From positions 45,113,273-45,177,272 of the forward strand of contig ML664161.1 of NCBI GenBank assembly GCA_007570785.1: a stretch of DNA of 64,000 bases, read 5' to 3'. Source of the DNA: Antilocapra americana. Its lineage: Eukaryota > Chordata > Mammalia > Artiodactyla > Antilocapridae. Position numbers and translations under genes: made by a program. A model generated the notes under the pieces. That model was not told where the DNA came from. It worked only from the letters and a program-made list of their open reading frames with translations, and ran no database searches. Shown here piece by piece: positions 37,501 to 45,395 of this stretch (positions within the stretch are counted from its first letter, which is position 1; each line of letters starts with the position of its first letter).

Positions 37501-40333
37501 GTGGGAACTGGGAGACAGCAACATTTAAGAAACAGAAGCACAGTGATTGAGGTGAAAAGAATTAGAAAGAAAGCCTTGCTATTAATTAGGCACAAATTTC
37601 TTCTGGCTAATTTGAATTCAGGCTAGCAAAAATACTAGGCGTGTAAGCTTAGACAAATCATTTTACCTCTTGGAGATACAGAAAAAAATAATAGTACCAA
37701 TCTTCTCTGTTAAAAAGGTTAAATGAGATGGTATATGTAAAGCTCCTATAAAGTGATACAAATAAACACTAAATCAATGTAGCGGCTATCTCATTAGGTT
37801 ACTGTCTGTATCTCACTCTTTGCTGAACCCAGGGTAGGCAAGACATGAGTGGGGAAGCTGGAAGAAGATACAAAGGCCATAGGAACTGCAGACATTCTTT
37901 ACTCAGTGTGGCAAGGCAGACAGGCTTTACTCTCTAATGGCTGACATAGCGGCAACAATGGCATGCAACTCAATGCAACTCGCTTCAACTCGACTCTCCT
38001 CGAGGTTTTTAGGTGGTGCTTATACAGGGCCACACCATGATGTGTGAGCTCAGTGCAACAAATGATCCCAGCCGTGGGATTTGAGTGGAATGAGGCGAGA
38101 GCCCAGTCACTGCCACCTGGCCAACTGTTCACTCCCTACCTTTCACTCCTTCAGGGTCTCTTGCCACACAATCTATGCGCCCATCTTCCATGATATTCCC
38201 TTGGCGAGTAACCTCCACAGGGGCAACTCTACTCCAGAGGATTCTCTCATTTAGGACCCACAAACCCCCTCCCAAGGTGCCAGGCCCACCCCTTTAAAGA
38301 GGGGATCTTTTGGGTGTTTACAGCCCACCAACATGATTACATTTTTCTAAATCTGAGGTCATAGCCTTTACAGTACACTGTTAGCACATCATGGACATAG
38401 CCTTTATAGTACATTGTCCTACATCTACATCAAAAGACACAGCCTTCACAGCACACTCTTCTCTGTATCTCAGGGTCATAACCCATGTCATCAGCTCACG
38501 TAACCACCCATATGTTTACACTGCTGCTCTGGTCTCAGGTGCCCAGTGGGCCTCGCTAATAAGTGGGGACCTGCAGTCTCAGCAAGGCCACACATCTCTC
38601 ACCCAGCGTAAGCAGACGCTGCTCTAGCTCTTCTCCTCTCCTTGCAGCTTACATGCCTGCACGGCATCATGGCACTGTCCATAGTCACCTTCAGGGCAGT
38701 CAGGAAAAGTCATCCCATGGTGCCAGCGGCAGTCCATGCCACCTTGTCTGGAAAATGGGAACTCACCTCCTGCAACACCTTTTCAGTGCTAGCAGGTGAA
38801 CCATCCACTGCTTCCCTGCTGACTCTTCTTCTGTGGAGCCTCAGGCTCCTCTACCTGCTGGGTATCCTGCCAACTATGCCAGTTGTCTCACTGTATCTCA
38901 CTGTTCATTGAACCCAGGGTGGGCAAGGCATAAGTGCAGAAGCTGGAAGAAGCTGCAAGGAGTCATTGGAACTGCAGACATTCTTTATTCACCATGGCAA
39001 GGCAGACATGCTTCACTCTCTAATGGCTGACATAGCAGCAACAACCAACATTTGACTCAACTTGACTCTCCCAGAGCTTTTTAGGCGGTGCTTATATAGG
39101 ACCACACCATGATGTGTGTGTGCAGTACCACAAATGACCCCAGCTGTAGGACGTGAGTGGAGTGGGGTGAGAGAGCCTGACCACTGCCACCTGGCCAAAT
39201 GCTCTCTCCCTAAAGTTACTCTGAGAATTAATTAAACATTTAAAGTACTTAATACAGTACTTAAGATATGGTAAATGCCAGTATGTGTTACATAGCTTAA
39301 AAAATTCATTAATCAGATCACACAATAATGGAAGTACAGAAGTCCACTTATAACCCTTGCCAAGAGGGCCAGAGTTCAGAGCCCTGGGTCTTACCTGACA
39401 CCTGTTCATCTGGCAGCTACACTGCCCCTTCCCTGAAAATTTGTAGGTTCAAATCCTGAAGCTGCCACAGACATATGGTCTTGGAAAAAGTCACCTGTCT
39501 GCCTGTTTCTTTATTTGTAAATCTGGGTAATAACTCCTTCTTTAAAAAACAGTGGTGAAGATTAAGAGCATCTAACACTAGCTGGGAGGCCACCATTCTT
39601 CTTTGTTAAGGCAGGCAGTGAAATAACTGGCTGTGTAGTCTAGCCAATAAACCATATGCAAAAAAAAATTACCTTGAAGCATTACTTGTATTTAGATTTT
39701 TAAATTATTATTTTATATCAGTTACCAATGTAAATGAAAAATCCTCTCCTTCCTTCATTTTGTCATATACCTAGATTCTGGATAACAAAATGCCTGTCTC
39801 TCACGGAGACCCTGGGTTTTAACTCTGATTTATCCGATCCTTTTGGCTTCCCAGGGCAAAGGCCCAGAGGATGCAGAAAGAGGCTGGAGCATCACAGAGA
39901 AGCCAGCCTGATCCTGAAATTCTGCAATCCCACCCCAGCTTTCAGGACCAAAATGGAGCCAATACAGCACCCTCTATCCACGCAGCCAACGTCCGCCTCC
40001 ATGCCCATTTCCTCTCCAAGGAGGTCAGTGATGGGAGAACGCGTCTCCGGAGCCTGCACCTGGCAGCATCCTGTTTCCAGCTCACCGCGACAGATAATCG
40101 TAACCCCAGGAATGGAGGTATGGCCTATCAACCCCGCTTTGGAAGGCAAGATCCGCTTCTCTGCAAGGTTCAGAACTGAGAGAAAGGCGCAAGCAGGAAT
40201 CCCAGCTCTGAATCAGAGAGGGGAAAGCCGCAGCCTAGCGTTCGCAGCCCGCCACCGCCCAGGGCCACCGGAGAGGAGTCGCCCACCCCGCGCCCTCTTT
40301 TCCACGCCTGGCCCAGCTCACCAGACACTCCAT
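22516..40333 (-). CDS. CD200: CD200 (OX-2 membrane glycoprotein), complete coding region in six exons
   Basis: Type I cell-surface glycoprotein; in mammals it engages the inhibitory receptor CD200R1 on myeloid cells and restrains their activation. Seen here: six minus-strand exons, join(22516..22523, 27021..27128, 29647..29919, 32257..32577, 35780..35861, 40322..40333), all with GT donors and AG acceptors; the middle exons are phase 1 at both ends, as usual for Ig domains. The sum is 804 nt, i.e. 267 residues plus stop. Predicted order: signal peptide about 1-30, V-type Ig 32-138, C2-type Ig 139-229, one membrane helix about 232-255, short basic tail ending DREP. Ig cysteines ([24 protein letters not shown]) and several N-glycosylation sequons (NITQ, NSTI, NTTL, NITC, NSTE, NGTT) are present. 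The match to human CD200 from memory is close throughout. No frameshift or in-frame stop. Neighbours expected from human synteny (BTLA, SLC9C1) are not in the window. Confidence 0.95.
22524..24619. other. CD200 intron 5, downstream part, nothing recognised
   Basis: No coding or repeat signal that can be named. Confidence 0.45.
24620..24657. repeat. (CA)n-rich microsatellite in CD200 intron 5
   Basis: Interrupted CACACACA units followed by CTCTCACTCTCA. Confidence 0.85.
24870..24968 (+). mobile_element. L1 3' UTR tail
   Basis: GTATAACTGAATCACTTTGC, AAATTGTAAATCAACTATAA and TCCAATATAAAACAAAAATT, the usual ruminant L1 tail. Confidence 0.75.
25150..25345 (+). mobile_element. Bov-tA SINE
   Basis: TGGATTTGATCCCTGATCTC, TCCCATGGACAGGGGAATCT and GGGTTACAAAGAGTGGGACA, diverged. 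In CD200 intron 5, antisense to the gene. Confidence 0.85.
26172..26730 (-). mobile_element. BovB 3'-end fragment in CD200 intron 5
   Basis: Reverse-strand BovB C-terminal region and tail (minus-strand reading [20 protein letters not shown]). It is in the same orientation as CD200. Confidence 0.9.
26736..26932 (+). mobile_element. Bov-tA SINE next to the CD200 transmembrane exon
   Basis: Complete-looking: GGACTTCCCTGGTGGCTCAG head, CCTGGAGAAGGAAATGGCAA body, AAAGAATCAGACATGACTAA tail. CTTATTTA flanks both sides as a possible target-site duplication. It ends 88 bases from the splice donor edge of the exon at 27021-27128. Confidence 0.92.
27021..27128 (-). CDS. CD200: CD200 coding exon 5 (transmembrane segment)
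   Basis: 108 nt, phase 1 at both ends; acceptor CCACAG, donor GTGAGT. It encodes [12 protein letters not shown] followed by a long aliphatic helix and then the basic stop-transfer WKRHRNQDR, nearly identical to the human transmembrane and juxtamembrane segment. There is no ITIM- or ITAM-like tyrosine motif, as expected for a ligand with a very short tail. Confidence 0.94.
27393..27672 (-). mobile_element. BOV-A2 dimeric SINE in CD200 intron 4
   Basis: Starts with GCTGCTGCTGCTGCTGCTAA and has two Bov-A monomers joined by a GAAAGTGAAAAGTGAAAGTG linker, the BOV-A2 hallmark. Confidence 0.93.
28150..28240 (+). repeat. L2-like 3' fragment
   Basis: TAGATCTAGTACTTGACATA and TTTTTAGTAAATGCTTGCAG resemble the L2 3' end. 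Confidence 0.45.
28495..28702 (+). mobile_element. Bov-tA SINE in CD200 intron 4
   Basis: CTGGGCTTCCTGGGTGGTGC head, GGTTTAATCCTTGGGTTGGA, and AAGAGTTGGACATGACTGAG tail. Confidence 0.9.
28703..29646. other. CD200 intron 4, upstream part, nothing recognised
   Basis: No repeat or exon identified. Confidence 0.45.
29647..29919 (-). CDS. CD200: CD200 coding exon 4 (Ig C2-type domain)
   Basis: 273 nt, phase 1 at both ends. The acceptor is a T-rich tract ending GTCCCAG, the donor GTAAGA. It encodes the membrane-proximal Ig domain, from [19 protein letters not shown] to TVNKG. The paired cysteines lie in NITCSA and VICQVLH; the sequons NIT, NST and NGT are visible. The reading frame runs on into the intron past the donor without being coding. 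Confidence 0.95.
29920..31079. other. CD200 intron 3, downstream part
   Basis: Only a short GGTGGGTGGGTGGGTGG run at about 30773-30789 stands out. Confidence 0.45.
31080..31370 (+). repeat. Long purine-rich (GA/GGAA) tract in CD200 intron 3
   Basis: Almost only A and G on the plus strand, with GGGAGGGAGGGAAGG and GGAGGAGGAGGAAGG blocks. It is therefore a pyrimidine tract in the CD200 transcript. Open frames in both directions here are low-complexity artefacts. Confidence 0.9.
31371..32256. other. CD200 intron 3, upstream part, possible old MIR
   Basis: A MIR-like patch (AGGGTCACATGACTCCTAAT) lies near 31850-31975, diverged. Nothing else recognised. Confidence 0.4.
32257..32577 (-). CDS. CD200: CD200 coding exon 3 (Ig V-type domain)
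   Basis: 321 nt, phase 1 at both ends; donor GTGAGA. It encodes the receptor-facing V domain: the strand-B cysteine (LRCSLQ), the tryptophan in VTWQK, and the D-E-x-C-Y-x-C strand-F motif. It ends IACLTLF. The only nearby AG that fits the phase is AAAG at 32581-32578, giving A-Q-V-V-T-Q at the junction where human has A-Q-V-Q-V-V-T-Q. The open frame extends about nine codons further upstream into the intron (through two ATGs), but no splice acceptor is visible there, so that extension is not used. Confidence 0.92.
33250..34480 (+). mobile_element. Old L1 (L1M-type) ORF2 remnant in CD200 intron 2
   Basis: Follows the L1 ORF2 endonuclease-to-palm DNA in places (ATGTACCTAACAACATAACT, CACCAGAAATCATAACAAAAG) with no intact frame. 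Antisense to CD200. Confidence 0.55.
34890..35203 (-). mobile_element. Bov-tA SINE with a second partial copy in tandem, CD200 intron 2
   Basis: One copy spans about 34890-35082; the segment from GAATACTGGAGTGGGTAGCC to CTATCAGGGAAGCCC at 35083-35203 repeats its tRNA-head half. Both are on the CD200 sense strand. Confidence 0.88.
35204..35779. other. CD200 intron 2, upstream part, nothing recognised
   Basis: No repeat or exon identified. Confidence 0.45.
35780..35861 (-). CDS. CD200: CD200 coding exon 2 (signal peptide)
   Basis: The acceptor is TCTTCAG and the donor GTAAAG. The 82-nt exon encodes 27 codons plus one base, beginning [12 protein letters not shown] and ending in a hydrophobic run and CRAQ. 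It aligns without gaps to the human segment (VIRMPFSHLST...), with a positively charged start, a hydrophobic core and a likely signal-peptidase site after CRA. Entry phase is 0 and exit phase 1, matching exons 1 and 3. Confidence 0.88.
35862..37634. other. CD200 intron 1, downstream part, nothing recognised
   Basis: No exon or nameable repeat between exon 2 and a MIR fragment. Confidence 0.45.
37635..37765 (+). repeat. MIR element
   Basis: AGCTTAGACAAATCATTTTA, CCTCTTGGAGATACAG and AAATGAGATGGTATATGTAA follow the MIR consensus on the plus strand. Confidence 0.65.
37803..38140 (-). repeat. ERV LTR (left copy; 3' LTR on the minus strand)
   Basis: Shares CTGTATCTCACT, GGAACTGCAGACATTCTTTA, TCTCTAATGGCTGACATAGC and CCACACCATGATGTGTG with the right copy. 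Diverged by many substitutions, so an old insertion. Its poly(A) motif is altered to AGTAAA. Confidence 0.75.
38884..39214 (-). repeat. ERV LTR (right copy; 5' LTR on the minus strand)
   Basis: Partner of the left LTR. Minus-strand TATA-like CTATATAAGCACC near 39095 and AATAAAGAATGTCTGC near 38985 are intact. Confidence 0.75.
39425..39570 (+). repeat. MIR element
   Basis: GGTTCAAATCCTGAAGCTGC, TTGGAAAAAGTCACCTGTCT and TTCTTTATTTGTAAATCTGG match the MIR core. Confidence 0.65.
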
Positions 40334-40564
40334 CCTCGCTCCCGGCCGCGCAGGTTATTTGGTTGCTGCTGGGAAGCCTGGAGGGATCTCACACCGGACC
40401 AGCAGAGCCCCTCCAGTTCCACGGAGCGAAGATGCCTCGCTCCGCACGGCTTCGCCGCTCCACTCCTCTCTCCGCCCCGGCTCCGGCCCCACCCCCTACT
40501 CCTACGCCCACCCCGCTACCCCCACCAAGCCCTCCACGCAGAGGCGTAAAGGGAGATTAAATAG
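40190..40564 (-). promoter_or_regulatory. CpG-rich CD200 promoter and first-exon region
   Basis: A GC- and CpG-rich block in otherwise AT-rich DNA, surrounding the CD200 start codon. On the minus strand it contains GC-box-like motifs (GGGGCGGAG, GGGGTGGGGC) and, about 225 bases above the start, CTATTTAA (40564-40557), which could act as a weak TATA element. Block edges are judged by eye. Confidence 0.7.
40322..40333 (-). CDS. CD200: CD200 coding exon 1 (start codon, 4 codons)
   Basis: Encodes M-E-C-L, where human CD200 starts M-E-R-L, then a GTGAGC donor beginning at 40321. The start has a strong Kozak context (A at -3, G at +4). I see no upstream ATG in the GC-rich leader between the start and about 40564. 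The exon ends in phase 0, which fits the GTG codon opening exon 2. The start was chosen because it is the only ATG-plus-donor arrangement in the CpG-rich block that restores the conserved N-terminus. Confidence 0.82.
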
Positions 40565-41589
40565 TACTCTTTTCCTGTCTTCAAAGCATTTCGCCGTTTC
40601 AGAGGTTGCAATTGGGAAGACTGAGCAAGTGTCTGAAAAAAGATAACACTGTTTCCATTTTCATTATACAGACAAAGAAAGGGAAAGGAGGAGGTGGGAA
40701 AACATGAATGGCCTCACTGCCTGGTGCTTGGAGGAATGGCGGGCTGCATTGTGGACCACGCAAGTATGAAATGATTTTGGGGAAATGTTACAGTTTCCCC
40801 AGTTACTATCCCGGAAAACCCAAATATTTTGAAGCTGAATTTAATCAGTAGACAATTTGCAAAGCAAATGTGTATTTATGTTTATTCAGAATCAAATTAT
40901 GTGTTTAAACCATCAATGCCGTAATGATTTCAACTTTATTGATGTGACTGGGTTTTTTTTTTCTCTGCTATGAGAAATTTTCTTCCACTTGCATTGATGG
41001 TGAGGATATTTCTTATTTTCACAAGTTCCGGAGTTCTTGGCTCTTAAAACAAACAAACAAAAGACAGATCAATGAAGTGTTCAATTTCTATAGCCTTTTC
41101 TGTTTTCCTGACCACCACCCCACCACCACACCTATGACAACGTATTGGAACAGAGCTTCTATTATACTTAACGCTGCAAACTCCAGGGCAGTAAATAAAA
41201 TAATAACTGATTTTTTTTCCCCAGAAAAACAAACACTGAAAGGACTAAAATATTCATGGAGTGGCAAACAAGATACGTAAGAAAAAGCTAATTTATATAG
41301 TGAGATTAAAGGTCAAATTAAGGAAACTAAAAGAAAACTCTTAAAGCTTCAAACATGACAAGTAGAGACACCAAGAAAAAGACTCAAAGTGACTTTAAAT
41401 GTCACAAAGCAGCGCTGGATGCAAGAAGGCAATGAGTTGACTTTCAAAATATGGAAGAAAAAATAACTTTAAACTCTACTTGGTCTTTTACAACTACTGC
41501 TACAAAGGTATTATTTTTTTTAATACTTTAAATTTTTTGATTAAATGCATTGTTCACAGGGTGAAATGCATACATCATAAGCACCCACT
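40565..41589. other. Upstream of the CD200 promoter, nothing recognised
   Basis: No repeat or exon identified. Confidence 0.45.
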
Positions 41590-42060
41590 ATTCGCCATAG
41601 AGTGAACATACATGCAGAGCCAGAAGCAGATAAAAACTTACCGTTCCCTGTTCATCGGAGCCTGTCCTCTCTTTGACTGCCTTTTTTGTCACTGCCACAT
41701 TTCCACCCACTCGCCTACTTTCAGCATCATAGGCTAGACTTACCTGTTTGTGAACTTCATATAATAGCATCATAGACCATGTCTTCATTTGTATCTTGGT
41801 TCTTTTACTCAACAGTAGATTTGAAAATTTTATCCATGTTATTGCATGTAATTGTGGCTCACTCATTGTCACTATTGTATATGATTCCATTCTTAAAATG
41901 CCACATTTATTTATCTATTCTACTGTTACTAGACATTTGTTTGTTTTCCATTTTAGGGAGGGTTATTTTTAATAGTATGCTATAAACATTCTTATACATG
42001 ACTTTTCCTAAACACGTGTACACCATTGTTAGATTATTCTTTGACTTTGCCAGTTTTATC
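41590..42060. repeat. Old LINE-like sequence, orientation unsure
   Basis: GTATATGATTCCATTCTTAA and ATTTATCTATTCTACTGTTA resemble an old LINE 3' UTR. Confidence 0.4.
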
Positions 42061-42599
42061 TTTTTCTATCACTTTATTTTTAAACTTTCTCTATTCTTTT
42101 TTCCTCCCAAGTACATAGATCATATTTTGTGGGTGATATTTTGCTGGACCTCAATTCTTAAAATCTACTGAAGAACTCTGTCCGAAATTTTATTAGCAAA
42201 ATATTATAAAATGACAGGATGAAAACAAAATTTTGTTAAGCATAGAAATCTTAGAAATGTTATTATATTGAGATTCTCCTTTAAAATATTTTCAAAAGAA
42301 GTATTCTATAAAAAAGAAAAAATTAGTCCAGGCAGACACTACATGGAAAGGTAAGCAGAAAGGAGAACTCATCAAAACTTATAACTGCCAAAAAAAAGCA
42401 AAATCTCCAAAATTGTATGCTTATAATTAAATAATTTAATAATTCACATCTTCATGGAAAGGATTAAGAGGGTAGATAATGAGATTATGAGAGATAGGTG
42501 AGAATTATGCCAAGATGTATATGTTTAGGAAATAGGCATAAAAATGCAATACAAGATGAAAAAATTATGAAAATAACGGATTGGTCATAAAAATTTTAA

Positions 42600-43135
42600 A
42601 ATTGACATTTTAACAATGTAAAACCTTTCCATTCATAAACATGGAATGTTGTTCCATTTGTTATGTTTTCTCTAATTTCTTTCATTAATGTTTTATAGTT
42701 TCCACTTTAACATTTTGAAAATTGAACTAATGAAGACCTATCATATAGCACAGGGAGCTACACTCATGTTCTGTAATGACCTATGCATGTGTGCTAAGTC
42801 ACTTCAGTTGTATCTGACTCTCTGTGACCTCATAGGCTATAGACCACCAGGCTCCTCTGTCCACAGGATTCTCCAGGCAAGAATACTGGAGTGGGTTGTC
42901 ATGCCCTCCTCCAGTAATGACCTATATGAGAATCTAAAAAAGAGTGGGTATGTGTATATGTATAATTTATCCACTTTGCTGTACAGCCAAAACTAATACA
43001 ACAGTATAAATCAACTATACGCCAAAACAATTTTTAAAAATTTAAGTGTAGTTAATTTACAATGTTGTGTTAGTTCAGATGTCCAGCAAAGTGATTCATT
43101 TATATATACTATATACTATATATATATATATATGC
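42600..43135. mobile_element. Mosaic of L1 fragments and TA repeats
   Basis: 42600-42720 matches the reverse strand of L1 ORF2 (CATGGAATGTTGTTCCATTT). 42721-43026, apart from the SINE, is an L1 3' end on the plus strand (CACTTTGCTGTACAGCCAAA). 43030-43135 looks like a reverse L1 3' UTR followed by a TA run. Confidence 0.6.
42791..42915 (-). mobile_element. Bov-tA SINE with target-site duplication
   Basis: TGTGCTAAGTCACTTCAGTT to GCCCTCCTCCAG. AATGACCTAT precedes and follows the element, a clear 10-base duplication within an L1 tail. Confidence 0.93.
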
Positions 43136-43137
43136 AT

Positions 43138-43348
43138 GGAAAGTGGAAAGTGGAGTCACTCAGTCGTGTCCGACTCTTTGCGACCCCATGGACTATAGCC
43201 TACCAGGCTTCTCCATCCATGGGATTTTCCAGGCAAGAGTACTGGAGTGGACTGCCATTTCCTTCTCCAGGGGATCTTCCCAACCCAGGGATCAAACCCA
43301 GGTCTCCCGCATTGTAGACAGATGCTTTACCATGAGCCACCAGGGAAT
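43138..43348 (-). mobile_element. Bov-tA SINE, left arm of an inverted pair
   Basis: GAGTCACTCAGTCGTGTCCG through GATCTTCCCAACCCAGGGAT to ACCATGAGCCACCAGGGAAT. Bounded by TATATA-rich sequence. Confidence 0.93.
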
Positions 43349-43381
43349 TCTATATACATACATACATGCATATATATGTGT

Positions 43382-43592
43382 GGGCTTTCATGATGGCTCA
43401 GACAGTAAAGAATCTGCCTGTATTGCAGACCAGGATGGGATCCCTGGGTTGGGAAGATCTCCTGGAGAAGGGAATGGCAACACACTTCAGTATCTTGCCT
43501 GGAGAATTACAAGGACAGAGAAGCCTGAAGGGCTATATAGTCCATGGGGTCACAAAAAGTTGGACACAACTGAATAATATTTTCAACTTTCA
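43382..43592 (+). mobile_element. Bov-tA SINE, right arm of an inverted pair
   Basis: GGGCTTTCATGATGGCTCAG head and AAAAAGTTGGACACAACTGA tail; it faces the SINE at 43138-43348 head to head across about 33 bases. Confidence 0.93.
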
Positions 43593-43632
43593 TACATATG
43601 TGTGTATATATATATGTATATATATATATACT
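43593..43632. repeat. TA-rich microsatellite
   Basis: TATATATATATGTATATATATATATA after the right SINE arm, continuing the TA-rich context seen at about 43100-43135. Confidence 0.85.
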
Positions 43633-44530
43633 TCTTCAGATTCTTCTCCATTATAGTTATTACAAGATACTGAATACAGTCCCCTGAGTTACACAGTAGG
43701 TCCTTATTGTTGATCTACTTTAAATATAGTAGTGAATATATGTTAATCCCAAACTTCTAGTTTATCTCTTTCCCCCTGTCCCCACCATCCCCTTTGGTAA
43801 CCATAAGTTTGTTTTCCAGGTCTGTGAGTCTAACTTTGTTTTGTAAATAAATTTACTTATATTACTTTTTTAGATTCCACCTTAAGTGATCCTATATAAT
43901 ATTTGTTTTTCTCTGACTTAATTCACTTAATATGATAACCTACAATTCTTTAACTTCTTTAGTTAGATATATTTCTAAGAATTTTATTCCTTTTTATGCT
44001 ATTGTAAATGGGATTGTTTTTCCTAATTTTCTTTTTGGAAAATAAAATAGTTTGTTTATATGTAGAAACACCAAATTTTTGTCTATTAATTTCATATCCT
44101 ATAACTTTATTGAATTTGTTTGTTCCAACAGGTTTCTTTGGGGGGGGCAGTGGTTTCTATATATAATATCATGCCATCTGCAAAAGGGACAGTTTTATTT
44201 CTTCCTTATTGATTGTTATGCTTTTTATTTCTTGCCTAACTGCTCTGGTTAGGACTTCCAGTACTATAGAAGTGACATGAGTGGGTATCCTTGCTTTGTT
44301 CCTTGTCTTGGAGGTAAATATTTTGTTTTTTCATTGTCGAGTGTGATGTTAGCTATGTGTTTTTCATATATGCCCTTTATTATGTTGAGATACTTGCCTT
44401 TTATTCCTAGTTTGTTCAGAGTTTTTATCATGAAAGGGTGATGAATTTTGTCAAATGTTTTTTCTATAGTGTGTTGAAATGATCATGTGATTTTTATCCT
44501 TTATTCTGTTAATGTGAAGTATCACATTAA

Positions 44531-44690
44531 TTGGGCTTCCCAACGCAGGAGACTCAGGTTCAATCCTTGGTTCAGGAAGATCCCCTGGAGAAGAAAATGG
44601 CAACCCACTTCAATAATCTTGCCTGGGAAATCCCATGGACAGAGGAGCCTGGTGGGCTACATTCCATGGGGTCGCAAAGAGTCATATTTA
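44531..44690 (+). mobile_element. Bov-tA SINE
   Basis: TTGGGCTTCCCAACGCAGGA to GGGGTCGCAAAGAGTC; part of the head is deleted. Confidence 0.88.
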
Positions 44691-45285
44691 TCATGGTGTG
44701 CATTACATCCCTAGTATTTATCTTATAACTGAAAATTTGTACCTTTTGACCAGCTTCATCTGATTCCCTCTTCCCCCACCTTGCTGGTGGCAACCACAAA
44801 TCTGATCTCTTTTACTATGAATTCGTTTTTTGTTTTTGAAGTATAATAGACCTACAACACTATACTAGTTCCTAGTGTGCAACATACTGATTCAGTATTT
44901 CTATACATTACAAAATGTTCACCACAATAAGTTTAGTTATCATCTAGACCATAAAAGGATTTTACATTATTGACTATATTCTCTACACTATACCTTTCAT
45001 ACCTGTGATTGATTCATTTATTGTGTAACTGTAAGTTTGTACATCCTTATCTCTCTAACCTATTTCTTTCATCCTCCCACTATATCCCTGCTGGCAGCTT
45101 TCTGTACCTATGTATTTTTATTTTGTTGTGTTTGTTCCTTTGTTTTGTTTTTCAGATTCCACATATAAATGAAATCATGTGGTACTGATATTTCTCTACC
45201 TGACATTTCATTTAGCATAATACCATCTATGTTCACTCATGTTGTCACAGATGGAAATATCTAATTCTTTTCATGGTTGAGTAAT

Positions 45286-45395
45286 AAATGGCAACCCACT
45301 CCAGTATTTTTACCTGGAGAATTCCATGGACAGAGAAACCTGGCAGGCTAGGTCGATAGGGTTGCAAGAGTCAGACATGACTGAAGTGACTTAGC
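45286..45395 (+). mobile_element. Bov-tA SINE (3' half)
   Basis: ATGGCAACCCACTCCAGTAT to GAGTCAGACATGACTGAAGT. Confidence 0.87.

Larger units (their letters stand above)
37803..39214 (-). mobile_element. LTR-flanked endogenous retrovirus remnant in CD200 intron 1
   Basis: Two direct copies of a roughly 335-base sequence, at about 37803-38140 and 38884-39214, flank a 0.74-kb interior with no recognisable gag, pol or env. On the minus strand each LTR has a TATA-like box (CTATATAAGCACC in the right copy) and, further on, an AATAAA or near-AATAAA motif before GAATGTCTGCAGTTCC, so the element faces the same way as CD200. GTTACT occurs on both outer flanks (37798-37803 and 39215-39220), a likely target-site duplication. 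Internal coding capacity is absent, so this is a dead, probably non-autonomous copy. Confidence 0.75.
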
